A stretch of 64,000 bases of DNA from Artemisia argyi. Lineage: Eukaryota > Streptophyta > Magnoliopsida > Asterales > Asteraceae. Positions 35,258-46,842 of the stretch are shown here, one piece after another. Below the pieces are notes generated by a model. The model was not told where the DNA came from and made no database searches. It saw only the letters and a list, made by a program, of their open reading frames with translations. Numbering within the stretch: position 1 is the stretch's first letter; every line of letters starts with the position of its first letter. Where the stretch lies: positions 169,742,090-169,806,089 of the forward strand of contig CM060687.1 of assembly GCA_030686995.1 (NCBI GenBank). Reading direction: 5' to 3'. The position numbers were made by a program, and so were the translations under genes.

Positions 35258-38200
35258 GTGAACATTATATCGGTGAGTGGTGACAGTAATCATATTGGCA
35301 ATTTGGCTCACTTATTGGGAAGTAATACAAGGCCTGTATCAAATTTAATGGGTTCTCCTGTTTTTGGCCCATTAGCATTTCATATTAGCACAAGTCATAA
35401 CGGACAACCAGTTACTTTGGGCCAGCTGCCACAATCCATGAATCAGGCCCAACTTCATGTAACACAGTATATGGGCCCGGTCCAGTTTCCTGTTAGTGCT
35501 TCATCGCCGCCGAGTCATATATTGTCGGAACATGAAACTAATTTGCCTCACGCATTTACAGTTGGAACAGTTCATGATCCCACTACTGGAGCCTGGAATA
35601 TGGACACAGGTGCAAGTTCACATCTTAATGCTTCAATTAATAGTCTTAGTAATGTTTTTAATACATGCATGTATCCGTCCATCTTGGTTGGTGACGGGCA
35701 TTCTATTCCTGTCACCAATACGGGTCGTAGCATTTTGCCAACTCCCTCTCGACCACTTTACTTAAATAACGTCCTCATTACCCCTCATATTGTAAAAAAT
35801 CTAATATCTGTTCGTCAGTTTGTTTGTGACAACAATTGTACTGTCGAATTTGATCCTTTTGGATTTTCTGTTAAAGATTTCATGACACGTCGGGTACTTC
35901 TCCGATGTGATAGCACGGGGGACCTTTATCCTGTCACACCTCCGTCTCCCATTCCTCAAGCTCTCCTAGTCAGTCAACATACGTGGCATCAACGTCTTGG
36001 ACATCCAGGAAACGAAGTGTTACGTCGTCTAGTTTCAAATAACCTCATTTCATGTAATAAAGAGAAGCCTCCTGTGCTTTATCATGCCTGCCAGCTTGGC
36101 AAACACGTTAGACTTCCATTCGCTAGTTCCAATACTATCGTCAATGCTTGTTTTGACATCGTTCACTCGGATGTATGGACTTCACCGATTCCGAGTCTTT
36201 CGGGTTTCAAGTATTATGTATTATTCTTGGATCATTATTCGCATTTCGTTTGGGTCTATCCTTTAATTAACAAATCTGATGTTTTGTCTAAATTTGTAAT
36301 ATTTCGTAATTATGTTCACACTCAATTTAAGTGTGAAATCCGGTCCTTTCAGTGTGATCATGGTGGTGAATTCGACAACCGTAACCTACATACACTTTTT
36401 GCCGACAAGGGCATTCAGTTTCGTTTTTCATGCCCCAAAACATCACAACAAAATGGCAAGTCTGAACGGATGATTCGCACGATCAATAATCTCATTCGAA
36501 CCTTACTTTTTCAAGCCAATCTTCCACTAACATTTTGGGTTGAAGCTCTCAATATGGCAGTTCACCTAATCAATTTTTTGCCCTCAACTGCTATTGCCAA
36601 TGAAATCCCTTACACCAGACTGTTTGGCCAAAACCCGGATTATAGCCTTATACGCACATTTGGCTGATTATGTTATCCACACTTATATCCTAATCACAAA
36701 CTTGAACCACGCGCCACACCCTCCATCTATTTGGGTCAAGCTTCGAATCATCGTGGTTATCGTTGCCTCGAATTAAACACCAATAAAATAATCATTTCTC
36801 GCCATGTAACCTTTGATGAAACTATTTTTCCATATGGCACTTCTAAACCAACATCGGCACCCAAATACAATTTCTTGGATTACTCACCCGATATAAATCC
36901 GCCATTCATTCCATCTGCCCCCGTTGTGCAACCCAGTGTGCCTCAACCACAAATGAACCAACCACACCCGTGACAACTCATCCTCAGACACCACATGAGG
37001 CAATCCATGACCCATCACCACCAACTCAACCACAAACACCAACTCCAGTTGCGGAACAATACCCAAATATCATCCCAGATCCTCCTCAAAACCCAAACCC
37101 TGTCTCGACTCACCCCATGGTCACATGTTTCCGTGTCGGGACTAATCCTCCCACTCAGCGTCTTAACATGCATGTGTCTTCGGTTTCACCATTACCAAAA
37201 ACCTATCGTGATGCGTTTACTAATCCAAATTGGAAAAATGCTATGCGTGATGAATACACAGCACTTATTAAGAACAAAACTTGGACTTTAGTGCCTAAAC
37301 CCACAGACACCAACATTATTCGCTCTATGTGGCTTTTTCGCCATAAGTATTTGGCTGATGGCACTCTTAGTCGCTACAAGGCTCGCCTTGTAGCGAATGG
37401 TAGTAATCAGTTAGAAGGGGTTGATGTAGATGAGACCTTTAGCCCAGTGGTTAAACCGGGCACTATTCGGACTGTTCTGAGTTTAGCTATTTCTCGACAT
37501 TGGCCTATTCATCAGCTTGATGTCAAGAATGCTTTCTTGCATGGTGATTTATCTGAGACAGTCTATATGCACCAGCCTCCGGGGTTTCGGGACCCTGTGC
37601 ATCCTGATTATGTATGTTTACTACAGCGGTCTCTGTATGGGCTCAAGCAGGCACCTAGAGCTTGGTTTCAGCGATTTGCATCTTATATCACGAGGGTTGG
37701 GTTTTCTCATAGTCGTTGTGACTCATCTTTATTTATATACAGACAGGGGACTGATACTGCTTATCTGTTATTATATGTTGATGATATTGTACTCACAGCT
37801 TCTTCTGAGAGTTTGTTACAGCGGATTATTGGATCCTTACATCAGGAGTTTGCTATGACAGATCTGGGTTCACTTAATTATTTTCTGGGTATCTCTGTCA
37901 CACGGGATTCCTCAGGGTTGTTCTTATCTCAGAAGAAGTATGCTATTGAGATTTTGGAGAGAGCACATATGGTTAATTGTAATGCTAGTCGGACTCCTGT
38001 TGACACTGAGTCTAAACTGGGGGATGATGGTGATCCAGTATCTGATCCTACTTTATATCGGAGTATTGCGGGATCTCTTCAGTATCTCACATTTACTCGT
38101 CCAGACATATCTTATGCAGTCCAGCAGGTTTGCCTTCATATGCATGACCCTCGCGAGCCCCATTTCTCGGCTCTCAAACGGATTTTGCGGTATGTCCGGG

Positions 38201-38739
38201 GTACATTACACTATGGGTTACAGTTGTTTGCTTCTTCTACTTCATCCTTGGTAGCATATTCTGATGCGGATTGGGCTGGTTGCCCCACTACTAGGAGATC
38301 CACTTCCGGCTACTGTGTTTTTCTTGGCAACAACCTTCTATCTTGGTCATCTAAGAGACAGCCAACTTTGTCTCGTTCTAGTGCCGAAGCTGAATACCGT
38401 GGGGTTGCAAATGCTGTTGCTGAAACTTGTTGGTTACGGAATTTACTTCGTGAGCTGCACACACCTTTATCTTCCGCTACGCTAGTCTACTGTGACAATG
38501 TTAGTGCAGTGTACTTATCATGTAATCCGGTTCAGCATCAGCGAACGAAGCACATAGAGATTGATATCCATTTTGTTCGTGACTTGGTTGCCACTGGTCA
38601 AGTTCGGGTTCTTCATGTTCCCTCACGTTACCAATATGCAGACATTTTCACGAAAGGCTTACCGTCTGCTATGTTTGAAGAATTTCGATCCAGCCTCAGC
38701 GTCCGATGTCCTCCCGCTTCGATTGCGGGGGAGTGTTAG
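35258..38739 (+). pseudogene. copia pol polyprotein: protease, integrase, RT, RNase H
   Basis: First segment 35258-36664 has no ATG start. It carries the protease motif MDTGASSH (Asp about residue 116), the integrase zinc finger WHQRLGH with its last Cys pair altered (YHAC instead of CHAC), and the DDE core (HSDVW, QCDHGGEF, NGKSER). A TGA in place of a Cys codon (36665) stops it within RTFG.LCYP. The frame continues to about 36955, where a one-base shift moves it to 36970-38739. That part has RT with YVDD (residues 269-272 of this segment) and RNase H with SDADW, AEAEYRG, YCDN and IEIDIHFVRD. The natural stop TAG lies in the first six bases of the 3' LTR. Reverse transcription residues are intact; the polyprotein is not. 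Confidence 0.9.
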
Positions 38740-38869
38740 CCCATATTGTTGTGTATTACTATTCGGGCTCAAGCCCACATCTAGATCATTCCTCTTATGT
38801 GTATTTATGTTCCTTGTATCGTGATATCAATCAACAAGATAAAATCACAATTATCTCTTAATACCAACA
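38734..38869 (+). repeat. 3' LTR of the young copia element
   Basis: Same 136 bp as 34635-34770. Preceded by the purine tract at 38725-38733. Confidence 0.95.
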
Positions 38870-39060
38870 CAATGGACCCCGTATGTTTACGTACCTGATA
38901 TGCCTGATCTAGGGTCCAACAGGGGGTGAACTTCATGTCTGCTCAACAATCTTTTCCAGGAACCACTTCAGCCACCACCTCCGATCCTTTTGGCATATTC
39001 TCTAGCATGCCCTCCACTTCCCAACATGGGATCCTATGGATGAGGAGTGATGTCTCCTCT

Positions 39061-41087
39061 TTGTTTTTTTTTATGAACAATTCTCATGTGTGCTCTTAAA
39101 AACAATTTTAATATCAGATTATGTCTGTAATAATTAACTTCTAGGACATATTTTTAATTCTGAAATATTTAGTACTTTGCGATTGTGATCATTTGCGTGT
39201 TTAGATTTCAAAAATTTGTTACAAAGGGATTCTACGGCGTAACCTGTCCTCAGACTTGCACCGTAACCAATTCTGGGAGTGTGAGAATTGAGAGTTGGCA
39301 AGAGTTATAGCGTAACCAGGTCAATGGACCTACGCTGTAACATGTTTCTGAGAGGAGTTTTCTTTGTTTGGGCTTCAAAGGCACGAGTTTTTTAGGGGAG
39401 TTTTTCATTTCATATTTCTATTATTCCATTTTTTATTATTTGGTACGAATGGGACTTTGTATAACTTAAGTAGGAGGAAGGGAATAGAAATATAGAAATA
39501 ATACCACTTAACCAACTTGCCCTCGATTTTCTAGTTTATTTTGAAAAATTATGACATTTTTCAAAAATTTTGACATACTTTTCTTAACCTAACTAGAGTT
39601 GATCTTTGCCGAGCACACAACAACCCTTGATTTCCCTTGGTGAGATTTAACCTTTCATCCATTTTCTCATATTACATAATCTACCAAATAATGAGTGTGC
39701 TGGTAGTATCCTAATTGTATCAAGAAATCTTAATGCAATACTCGTCTATGGTAGTATCGTAGATTTAGAACTTGACCTTTATATCATTTTGAGACCATAG
39801 ACGAGTATTGCATTAAGATTTCTTGATACAATTAGGATAGATAATCCGAGAAGGCAATATTTTAGGATTTACACCAAAATAGCCCATATATGTTTAATTG
39901 TGTGTGTTTTTTAACTAGTTACCTTGACTTGTTGACCTCTCGCGATAAACCCATTTGCTGCACTCACCTTTAGTGCAAGATACCCCTAGATACACCTTTC
40001 CTAGCCAATCTTTTGTTTCTTAACCCACTTACGTGTTTTTTCGTTTACACCTTATCACCTTAACCTACAGTGTAGTCTTTAGTCGATTATTTGGGAATTA
40101 CCGTGTGCCTAAGTCCTTGGTTCAAGTTGAGAGGTTCTGGAATTACACTTTAGTTAAAGACAAATTTATGAAGATCATTGAAGAACTCCCACTTATTCTT
40201 AATACATATGATTGATCTCAAGTGGGGGGATGGCATTTTATTTTATGAATTAAATAAATGGTGATTATGCAGGTTGCGACGTAACCACATAAAATAGGTT
40301 ACAGTGTAAATTTGTACCAAAAATGACTACGAGAGTTCTACGGCATGACCATTTAATGAAGGTTATGCCATAACTATTCATGGGAAGACAAGAACTCATG
40401 CGCGTACAACGGATTATTTAAGTTAATGAAGGTCAAGTTAATGTGCACTTATCATTGGACGATATCTACCCACGCACCTTAGCACACTAACTTGCTATGT
40501 GATGATCCAGTTTCCGCATCTTAATGCTTGGAATTGGGGTAAATGGTAGGCAGTAACGATTTAATTAACGATTAGGACTATTTGTTTATGTATTTTTCAT
40601 TTGTTTACACCTTTAAAATGTGTATGCCATGTATTTTCTACCCTAGTTATTCTTAATGTGCATACTTCAAGTTTAGGTGAGGGAGTTGAGCAATCATTGG
40701 TGTCTTGGCCATGAATTTGGTCATGTATCACTGGTTTTGTCGCCTTCACTATAGCTTGTAATGACTTAATGAATAACTCGACCCTAGCCTTAGTAATTGT
40801 TCACCTGATATTGCCTTCAAGGATTGCCTTGACCTTAGCTCTAGTGGTATAGATTTGTGTAATCGCCAAACCTATGATAGAATACATGCTATAACTGTGC
40901 TTATGAGTAATCACCCTTAACATGAAACATGTAGATTAGAGTGTATTAGTGTTTCTGTTTCCCTTTTCGTGAGTTGTTCGGCTTCGATGTTTCTAGCATA
41001 GGTAGTTTTTAAATTCATATCTTCCAAGCCAAGTTGGGAGTTATCTTTTTGGAAATGATTCTAATAAGGTCTACTTGAGGGCAAGTA
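39061..41087 (+). other. Non-coding 3' interior of family B
   Basis: No gene. Holds TTACGSCGTAA-type pairs at 39232/39256, 39305/39330, 40274/40299 and 40338/40363, the long hairpin (next entry), and a second polypurine-like tract CTCAAGTGGGGGGATGG near 40215, which duplicates the true tract at 41088. Confidence 0.6.
39707..39839. repeat. 46-bp perfect inverted repeat with 41-nt loop
   Basis: Arm 39707-39752 (begins TATCCTAATTG) and arm 39794-39839 (ends CAATTAGGATA) are exact reverse complements over all 46 bases. The match stops sharply at both ends. The loop is 39753-39793. A transcript would form a long uninterrupted stem. Confidence 0.95.
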
Positions 41088-41108
41088 GAGTTTAAGTGGG
41101 GGGATATT
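41088..41108 (+). other. Polypurine tract of family B
   Basis: AGTTTAAGTGGGGGGATATT directly before the LTR start TGATGAAATC at 41109. Confidence 0.75.
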
Positions 41109-42408
41109 TGATGAAATCAAATAATTTGATTATCTTAACACCAATATCTCATGTTTAAGCTTATGATTACAACAGATCACAACAGATCCACATAAAAATG
41201 AGCTAAATTACGCTTGTTTTTATGTAGGTATAACTATTCGAAGAAATGTAACATCAAGGAGAAATAATCAATAAGGCAGAAAAAGGGTTACGACATAACC
41301 TTGTCGTGGTACTTACGCCGTAGAAGATGATGTAAACACCACGCCGTAGAAGGAGCATAGAAGGGGAAACCTGCTGACGAAGCTGACGAAGCGTGAAGGT
41401 TACGGTGTAACCTGGTCGACAAAGTTACGTCGTAAGTAATATTATAATTTAAGAATGAATCAAGTATAAAAGATTGTTACGGCGTAACCTCATACTTACG
41501 GTTACACCGTAACCAGGTCGTAACTAGTGAAGCGTAGAAATACATACGAATTCAGCATTGAAAGATTATCTCCCCTTTCCCAAATCCCAGCTAGGGTTTG
41601 GGGAGAAAGCCCTGAAACACAAGAGAAGAGTAGAAGGATGAAGAGAAACAATCTTTGTAGTCAAAGCCGACCGATTCGTAAAACTAGATATCATTCTAGT
41701 ATCTTTGTAATTTGATTTTTTGCACTTAATCACTATGTGAATTCAGTGTTGGTGTGAATCTATGCTTTGGTTGTGTTTTTGTCTTTTTGCTTCTTTATAT
41801 AGATATCTTTCTAGCCTATCGTTGAATCTCCGCGTTTCGGTAGCATTGAAGCTACGTAGTGCCTCATATGCTAGTTAGTATATGACCATTAGAACACTAT
41901 AGGTTGCTTGAGGTGTGACCATCATCGTTGTGTAGGACTTGACCATAAGACTACCTACACTAGTAGATATGCTTAAAAAGTGCGGTAGAAACCCTACGTG
42001 GACCAAACGAGGGTTTAGTATTTAAACTACTAGATAGGTCTAGAAGAAGCTGGTGCGTAATGACTAAAACTAGACCCTTGGCCATCGTGAAAATCGGGGC
42101 TTGGGTCTAGGGGTTATAGGTTAGGTCACAATGACCATTTGTGCCTAATGACATATAACCACTATATAAAACTAGGATCCAGACACTACACATTATAATT
42201 AAACCATCAATTAGTTACATCACTTCCTTCTATAACTTCTCACATTACTTTTAATTCTTTTAGTTCATTATTAACTTCCAACAATCAACTCTCTAAATTG
42301 ATAAAACAAACCAGCACCTTATTCACCAGACCAACGGCTCTTAGGACGACGCTCAGATTTACCTAAGCTATACCACACATGACTGGGTACACTGCCTGTT
42401 AGAATGTG
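41109..42408 (+). repeat. 3' LTR of family B, right end lost
   Basis: Starts TGATGAAATC after the purine tract. From about 41745 it parallels 10230-10900 closely, but stops at ATGTG (42408), 55-60 bp short of the CATCA end seen at 10938. U3 holds three TTACGSCGTAA pairs (41288/41313, 41400/41425, 41477/41502) around a TATA box GTATAAAAG (41464-41472). Confidence 0.75.
41284..41512 (+). promoter_or_regulatory. LTR promoter of family B: paired palindromes around TATA
   Basis: All three pairs are exactly 25 bp apart. TATAAAA at 41465-41471 lies between the second and third pair. The downstream leader includes CCAGCTAGGGTTTGGGG, typical of plant 5' leaders. Confidence 0.5.
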
Positions 42409-42835
42409 GCAGGAATGTTTTACCGATGACATGTTGTCGGGAAAAAACCCCGCCCAATTATTCGCTATTATTTAGAGTTGAGTGAAAGTCAAATTTGACA
42501 AAAAATGTTGTCGGGTGAAAATCACATTATAGTGATTATCGCTTATCAAACGCTAATCACGGTCAAACTTTTGGTCAAATGTTGTATCGATGACATGTTG
42601 TCGTAATCACATTGGCAGAAAAAAATTCCCGCCCAATTATTTGCTATTATTTAGAGGTGGGGAAGTCAAATTTGACCAAAACTGTACCAACGACGTGTCG
42701 TCGGGAAAATTTTTGGTAAAAAATTTAATGCTCTTTGGTCTTGGTCAAGTGGTGCTTTTTTCATTTAGTGGTTTTCGCCGACGACATTTTGTCGTCGGCA
42801 AAACCTTCGTCACCGTTCCACATTTTCTAGTAGTG
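42409..42835. mobile_element. CACTA-type transposon remnant, one end only
   Basis: Right end ACATTTTCTAGTAGTG is the inverse of CACTACTAGAAAATGT, a CACTA terminus. Subterminal repeats GATGACATGTTGTCG, and a 23-bp foldback of GCCGACGAC with its complement (42777-42799), fit that superfamily. The left CACTA end is not seen at the junction with the truncated LTR, so it has been lost. Confidence 0.65.
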
Positions 42836-43616
42836 GCAGCGATGGATCTAGTTTGATGTATATGGATTAACAAGTAATTAACACATAAATTACTAACCTC
42901 GTATCACTTGAATTACTAAGACAAGTGATGTTCTTGAATCTTGACTCTTGGATCTTGGATCGAAACACCTAAACAACTAAAGCAAGTTGTTATCTATCGT
43001 TGCATACACTTCACGCTAGAATGTTAGGATGCTAGTGCTTGAATCATGAATAAAACACGAAGCACGTTGCTTTGGTTTTCTTGGATGCCAATCGAAAACC
43101 CCTACGGTTTGTATGTGGCTTAAGCTCCACATAAACAACATTCTTTTTATCTTGTGAACAATACCTGGCATAAGACTAAAGCAAGAAAGAGAATATATTA
43201 GTGCCTGCGTTAAAGGAAAAACATGACAAAAACACAATTAAAAAGAAACCTTAAATTTTCACCTGAAGTACGCAACAAGAAACATGAGAGCATGCAATTT
43301 ATGTTGATGATTTTAGTGTCATCGGCTATTTTAGGTGACTGTGATTTAATAGAGACCAATGTGATTTCATATAAAGCTTGGATATGAGTAAGGGAAGTGT
43401 GGAGTGCACACTCGGTGATATAATGTGTTTTCGACCACAACAAAGATGCAGGGCTCAAGGGCTTGTGCCCCCTTGCAGGGTCAAAGGGTAGCGCCCCTTG
43501 TGGGTTCATTTGAGAATTGACATTTTGTCAAGAAGACTCGTTGACCCCAAGTCTTCACTGTGTATGTAGGTGATAATAAAACTTTGATTCCATTCTAGAG
43601 ATTAGGTTAAAAAAAA
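42836..43616. other. Upstream region of the receptor kinase gene
   Basis: No gene. W-box-like TTGACC at 43541-43546 and TTGAC at about 43517 lie within 100 bp of the start codon. WRKY control would suit a receptor of this class but is only inference. Confidence 0.3.
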
Positions 43617-46600
43617 ATGAAAATCTTGAAGGAAATGATTTTAATGGAGGAAGCAACCATACTTGTTCTTCTAGTTTTTTCGCTCCACATGCAAAAAATA
43701 TACGCAGCCGAAATTGACATCATCTCAGACTCAAGCTTCTTGACAGAAAACGACACGCTGGTATCTCCTACTAGAACATTTGAACTGGGATTCTTCAAGC
43801 CAGGTAGCTCGGATAACACTTACGTTGGCATTTGGTATAAGAAAATTTCTGTTAAAACAGTGGTTTGGGTTGCCAACAGAGACTACCCCCTCACCAATGC
43901 ATCATCAAGCATGTTAAGGATTGACAGTGTGGGAAATCTTGTTCTCAAGAACTATACCGATCATGTAGTGTGGTCATCCAACTCAACATCATCAGGAAAT
44001 ATAACTGCACAGCTTTATAACTCTGGAAATCTAGTCATCACGGATGGAAACAGCAAGAAGATTCTGTGGGAGAGTTTTGACTATCCAACAGATACTTTTC
44101 TACCTGGCATGAAGATTGGAAAAAATTACTTAACAGGCGCCGAATGTCATTTAACATCATGGAAGAGTATTCATGATCCAGCTATAGGGGAATTCACCTG
44201 GGGCGTTGACACACGCGGTTATCCTCACTTAGTAATAAGAGATGGTTTGGAGGTCAAGTTTCGGGCCGGATCATGGAATGGTGAACGGCTTAGTGGGTCA
44301 CCCTTGCCTTCCATCAACACGTACTTTCCATACAATATGGTTATTAATGAAAAAGAGGCAGTTTGTAATATGGTAAACATTTCTCTAATAACGAAGGTCA
44401 CCTTGACTTCTTCTGGTAATCTAGAATTTTTAGTGTGGCAAGAAGATAAGAAAATATGGGAGGTTATTGCGACAGTACCAAGAGATGTTTGTGACACGTA
44501 CAAAATCTGTGGCCCTTATGGAAGCTGCAACACTGAAGACGCGCAGAAATGTTCGTGCTTAGATGAGGCAAAATTTGAGCCGATAAACAAAAGGGGTTGG
44601 GTCACAGGAGATTGGACAGGTGGTTGTGTGAGGAGAATACCATTGGATTGCAAAAATGGAACAGATGGGTTTATCAAGTATTCTAATGTAAAATTGCCAG
44701 ATACACAGACTTCGTGGTTTAACAATACTATGTCTTTAACGGAATGTAAAGCAATATGCATACAGAACTGCACTTGTATGGCATATGCAAATATTGATAT
44801 CAGAGGCGAAGGAAGTGGTTGCTTGCTTTGGTTCAATGACCTATTAGATATCAGGGCATGCTCGAGGGGTGGTCAAGATATATTTGTGAGAATGGCTTCC
44901 TCTGAATTAGGTAACTAATTGAATACGTTATGCTTTGTTGATGTTTGTTTCAAATAATGAAAAAATATATAAATACATCTACTATCATCTAATCTTTCTA
45001 GTTACTTTCATGGTTGTTATGAGTCTGTAACTTGATTAACGATGTTGTTGTTAACTTTTTGTGTAAAGAACATGAACTTGCTCCATCGGTTTTCAAAATG
45101 GACAGAGGAACAGACATCAAAATCATCTTGATTGGAGTCATTTTGGCGGTTTTTGTGATAAGTTTGTGCACATGGTTGTGGTATGCTTGGAGAAAAAGAA
45201 TTTCACCTCAAACTGAGGAAGGTAAGATATTTGTAGAGTTTTAGCGATAAAGTGATCAGAATCGATTTAAAAAACTAAACTAAAGTAATAAGTATGTTAA
45301 ATGGTTCAGAATAGTCTGTATTCTGTGAGCAGGTCCAACCAGTTTGACTGGTTTCGTATTATTAACGCCCGGGTCACTAAATGTAGGTGAAAGTGGGAGA
45401 GAAGCCATGGAGCTACCATTGTTTAGCTTCTCTAGAGTAGCTAAAGCTACTGCTAATTTTTCACTCGACAATAAGCTTGGAGAGGGCGGATTTGGACCAG
45501 TCTATAAGGTAAATGAAGAATCTTATTTATTTGAATTCAGTTTGCTGAGTATAGCCTCACATTATGATTCGTCCATTTGACTATAATTGTTAGAGCAACA
45601 TTCTAATTCATTATAGATAACAAAATTATGTAGCTAAAATGTTTAAGTGTGCCATTGATTAAAAAATATGAATGATAGTAACCTTTGAATTCAGGGTATG
45701 CTAGAAGATGGGCAAGAAATTGCAGTTAAACGTCTCTCAAAAACTTCCAGTCAAGGAATTAATGAGTTTATGAATGAAGTTATATGCATTTCAAAACTTC
45801 AGCACCGGAATCTTGTCAAGCTCCTCGGGTGTAGCATCAAGGGGGAAGAGAAGTTGCTGATATATGAATACATGGCAAACAGAAGCTTAGACGAGTTTAT
45901 ATTTGGTCAGTATCATATAATTTCTGTTAAATCGACAATAGTAACTTACTACGGTAAGATACTTTGAACAACTAAACCTACATGATGTGCAGATAAAAGG
46001 CAAAGCACACTCCTTGATTGGACAAAGAGAGTCAACATCATCAAAGGAATTGCGCGGGGACTTCTTTATCTTCATCAAGATTCACGATTAAGAATCATTC
46101 ACAGAGATCTTAAAGCTAGCAATATTCTACTAGATGTGGATATGAACCCAAAAATATCAGACTTCGGGATAGCTAGAAGCTTTGGAGGAAATGAAACTGA
46201 AGCTAACACCGAGAGAGTTGTTGGTACCTAGTAAGATACAACATTCTGGTTTATCTTCATTTGTTTTTTGTTAAGTTCGTTATTTAAGACTTGTGAACAT
46301 TATTCTATGTAGCGGTTACATGTCACCAGAGTATGCGCTAGATGGTCTTTTCTCAATAAAGTCAGATGTTTTCAGCTTTGGTGTATTAGTGCTGGAGATT
46401 GTGAGTGGGAAGAGAAACAGGGGATTTGTTCATTCTGAGCATAACAATAATCTTATTGGACATGTAAGTTGCTTGATTTTCAAATTCATCCGGCATAACT
46501 CTACTGCCTAATAATTAATTCCGCATTTATATTTAGGCATGGAGGATGCATAGTGAAGGAAAGTCAATGGAACTCCTGGATTCAAGTTTTGCTGAGGCAA

Positions 46601-46842
46601 GCAATCCGTCGGAAGTTTTAAGATCGATAGAAGTTGGCTTATTATGTGTACAACAAAGTCCAGAAGACAGGCCAAACATGTCGTCGGTGGTTTTCATGTT
46701 AGGCAATGAAGGTGCATTGCCAAAACCTAAACAGCCAGCATTTTTCACAGATAGGAACTTACCTGGTACTGGTTTCTCTTCAACCTCTTATCCAACAAGT
46801 TCAAGCAATGAATTAACTTTAACAGAGATAGCTGCCCGATAG
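43617..46842 (+). CDS. G-type lectin S-receptor-like Ser/Thr protein kinase, seven exons, intact
   Basis: Plasma-membrane receptor kinase of the S-domain class. Exons: 43617-44910, 45069-45221, 45333-45508, 45695-45905, 45993-46230, 46313-46463, 46537-46842. All introns are GT-AG and phases match, giving 842 residues, the usual family length. Order: signal peptide (1-31), B-lectin domain, S-locus glycoprotein domain ([11 protein letters not shown]), EGF-like Cys region, PAN domain ([11 protein letters not shown]), transmembrane helix (450-472), kinase. The kinase has GEGGFGPVY, Lys553 in [14 protein letters not shown] with Asp650, DFG Asp668 and [11 protein letters not shown], so it should be active. 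Start: ATG 43617; Met7 or Met10 are alternatives that keep the signal peptide. The family includes self-incompatibility and immune receptors; ligand here unknown. Reading through intron 1 adds one codon after the splice site and then a stop, giving a secreted ectodomain. The only intact host gene in the window. Confidence 0.93.

Larger units (their letters stand above)
34635..38869 (+). mobile_element. Young Ty1/copia element (Ale-like), gag-less
   Basis: Bounded by 136-bp LTRs that look identical, with a perfect 5-bp target duplication CAATG (34630-34634, 38870-38874). It has an initiator-Met primer site (TGGTATCAGAGAC, 34771) and a polypurine tract (GCGGGGGAG) before the 3' LTR. The internal ORF starts just before the protease; the usual gag with zinc knuckle is absent. 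One stop and one frameshift break pol. The RT/RNase H sequence resembles the Ale lineage. Identical LTRs mean recent insertion, so a copy without gag may have been mobilised in trans. Confidence 0.92.
33406..39060 (+). pseudogene. Athila-type ORF (family B), decayed and split by a copia element
   Basis: Fragments in several frames read as one protein: MSTRGSLGKNSRTS near 33406, IREPLIHEYVREFLATDKF near 33615, SRRKKVTVGDIYLLLSMDRG near 34000, HGAHLIGRLARNLGLMSP near 34135, and MGERMGDMEGDISHLVDDM near 34430. The pattern matches the Athila ORF-1/plant transposon protein family, which precedes the 3' LTR in that lineage. At least three frameshifts and several stops are present. The copia element 34635-38869 interrupts it within HPCF/N; removing it and one CAATG restores the junction. 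Role unknown even for intact family members. Confidence 0.65.

Noticed and set aside
36970..38739. Independent start of translation for the second pol segment
   Set aside because: The segment opens at GTG only because of a one-base shift near 36955; the protein clearly continues from the first segment.
10230..42408. One intact 32-kb family-B element
   Set aside because: The LTR ends and orientation agree, but no gag or pol lies between and both LTRs are truncated; it could equally be two relics.
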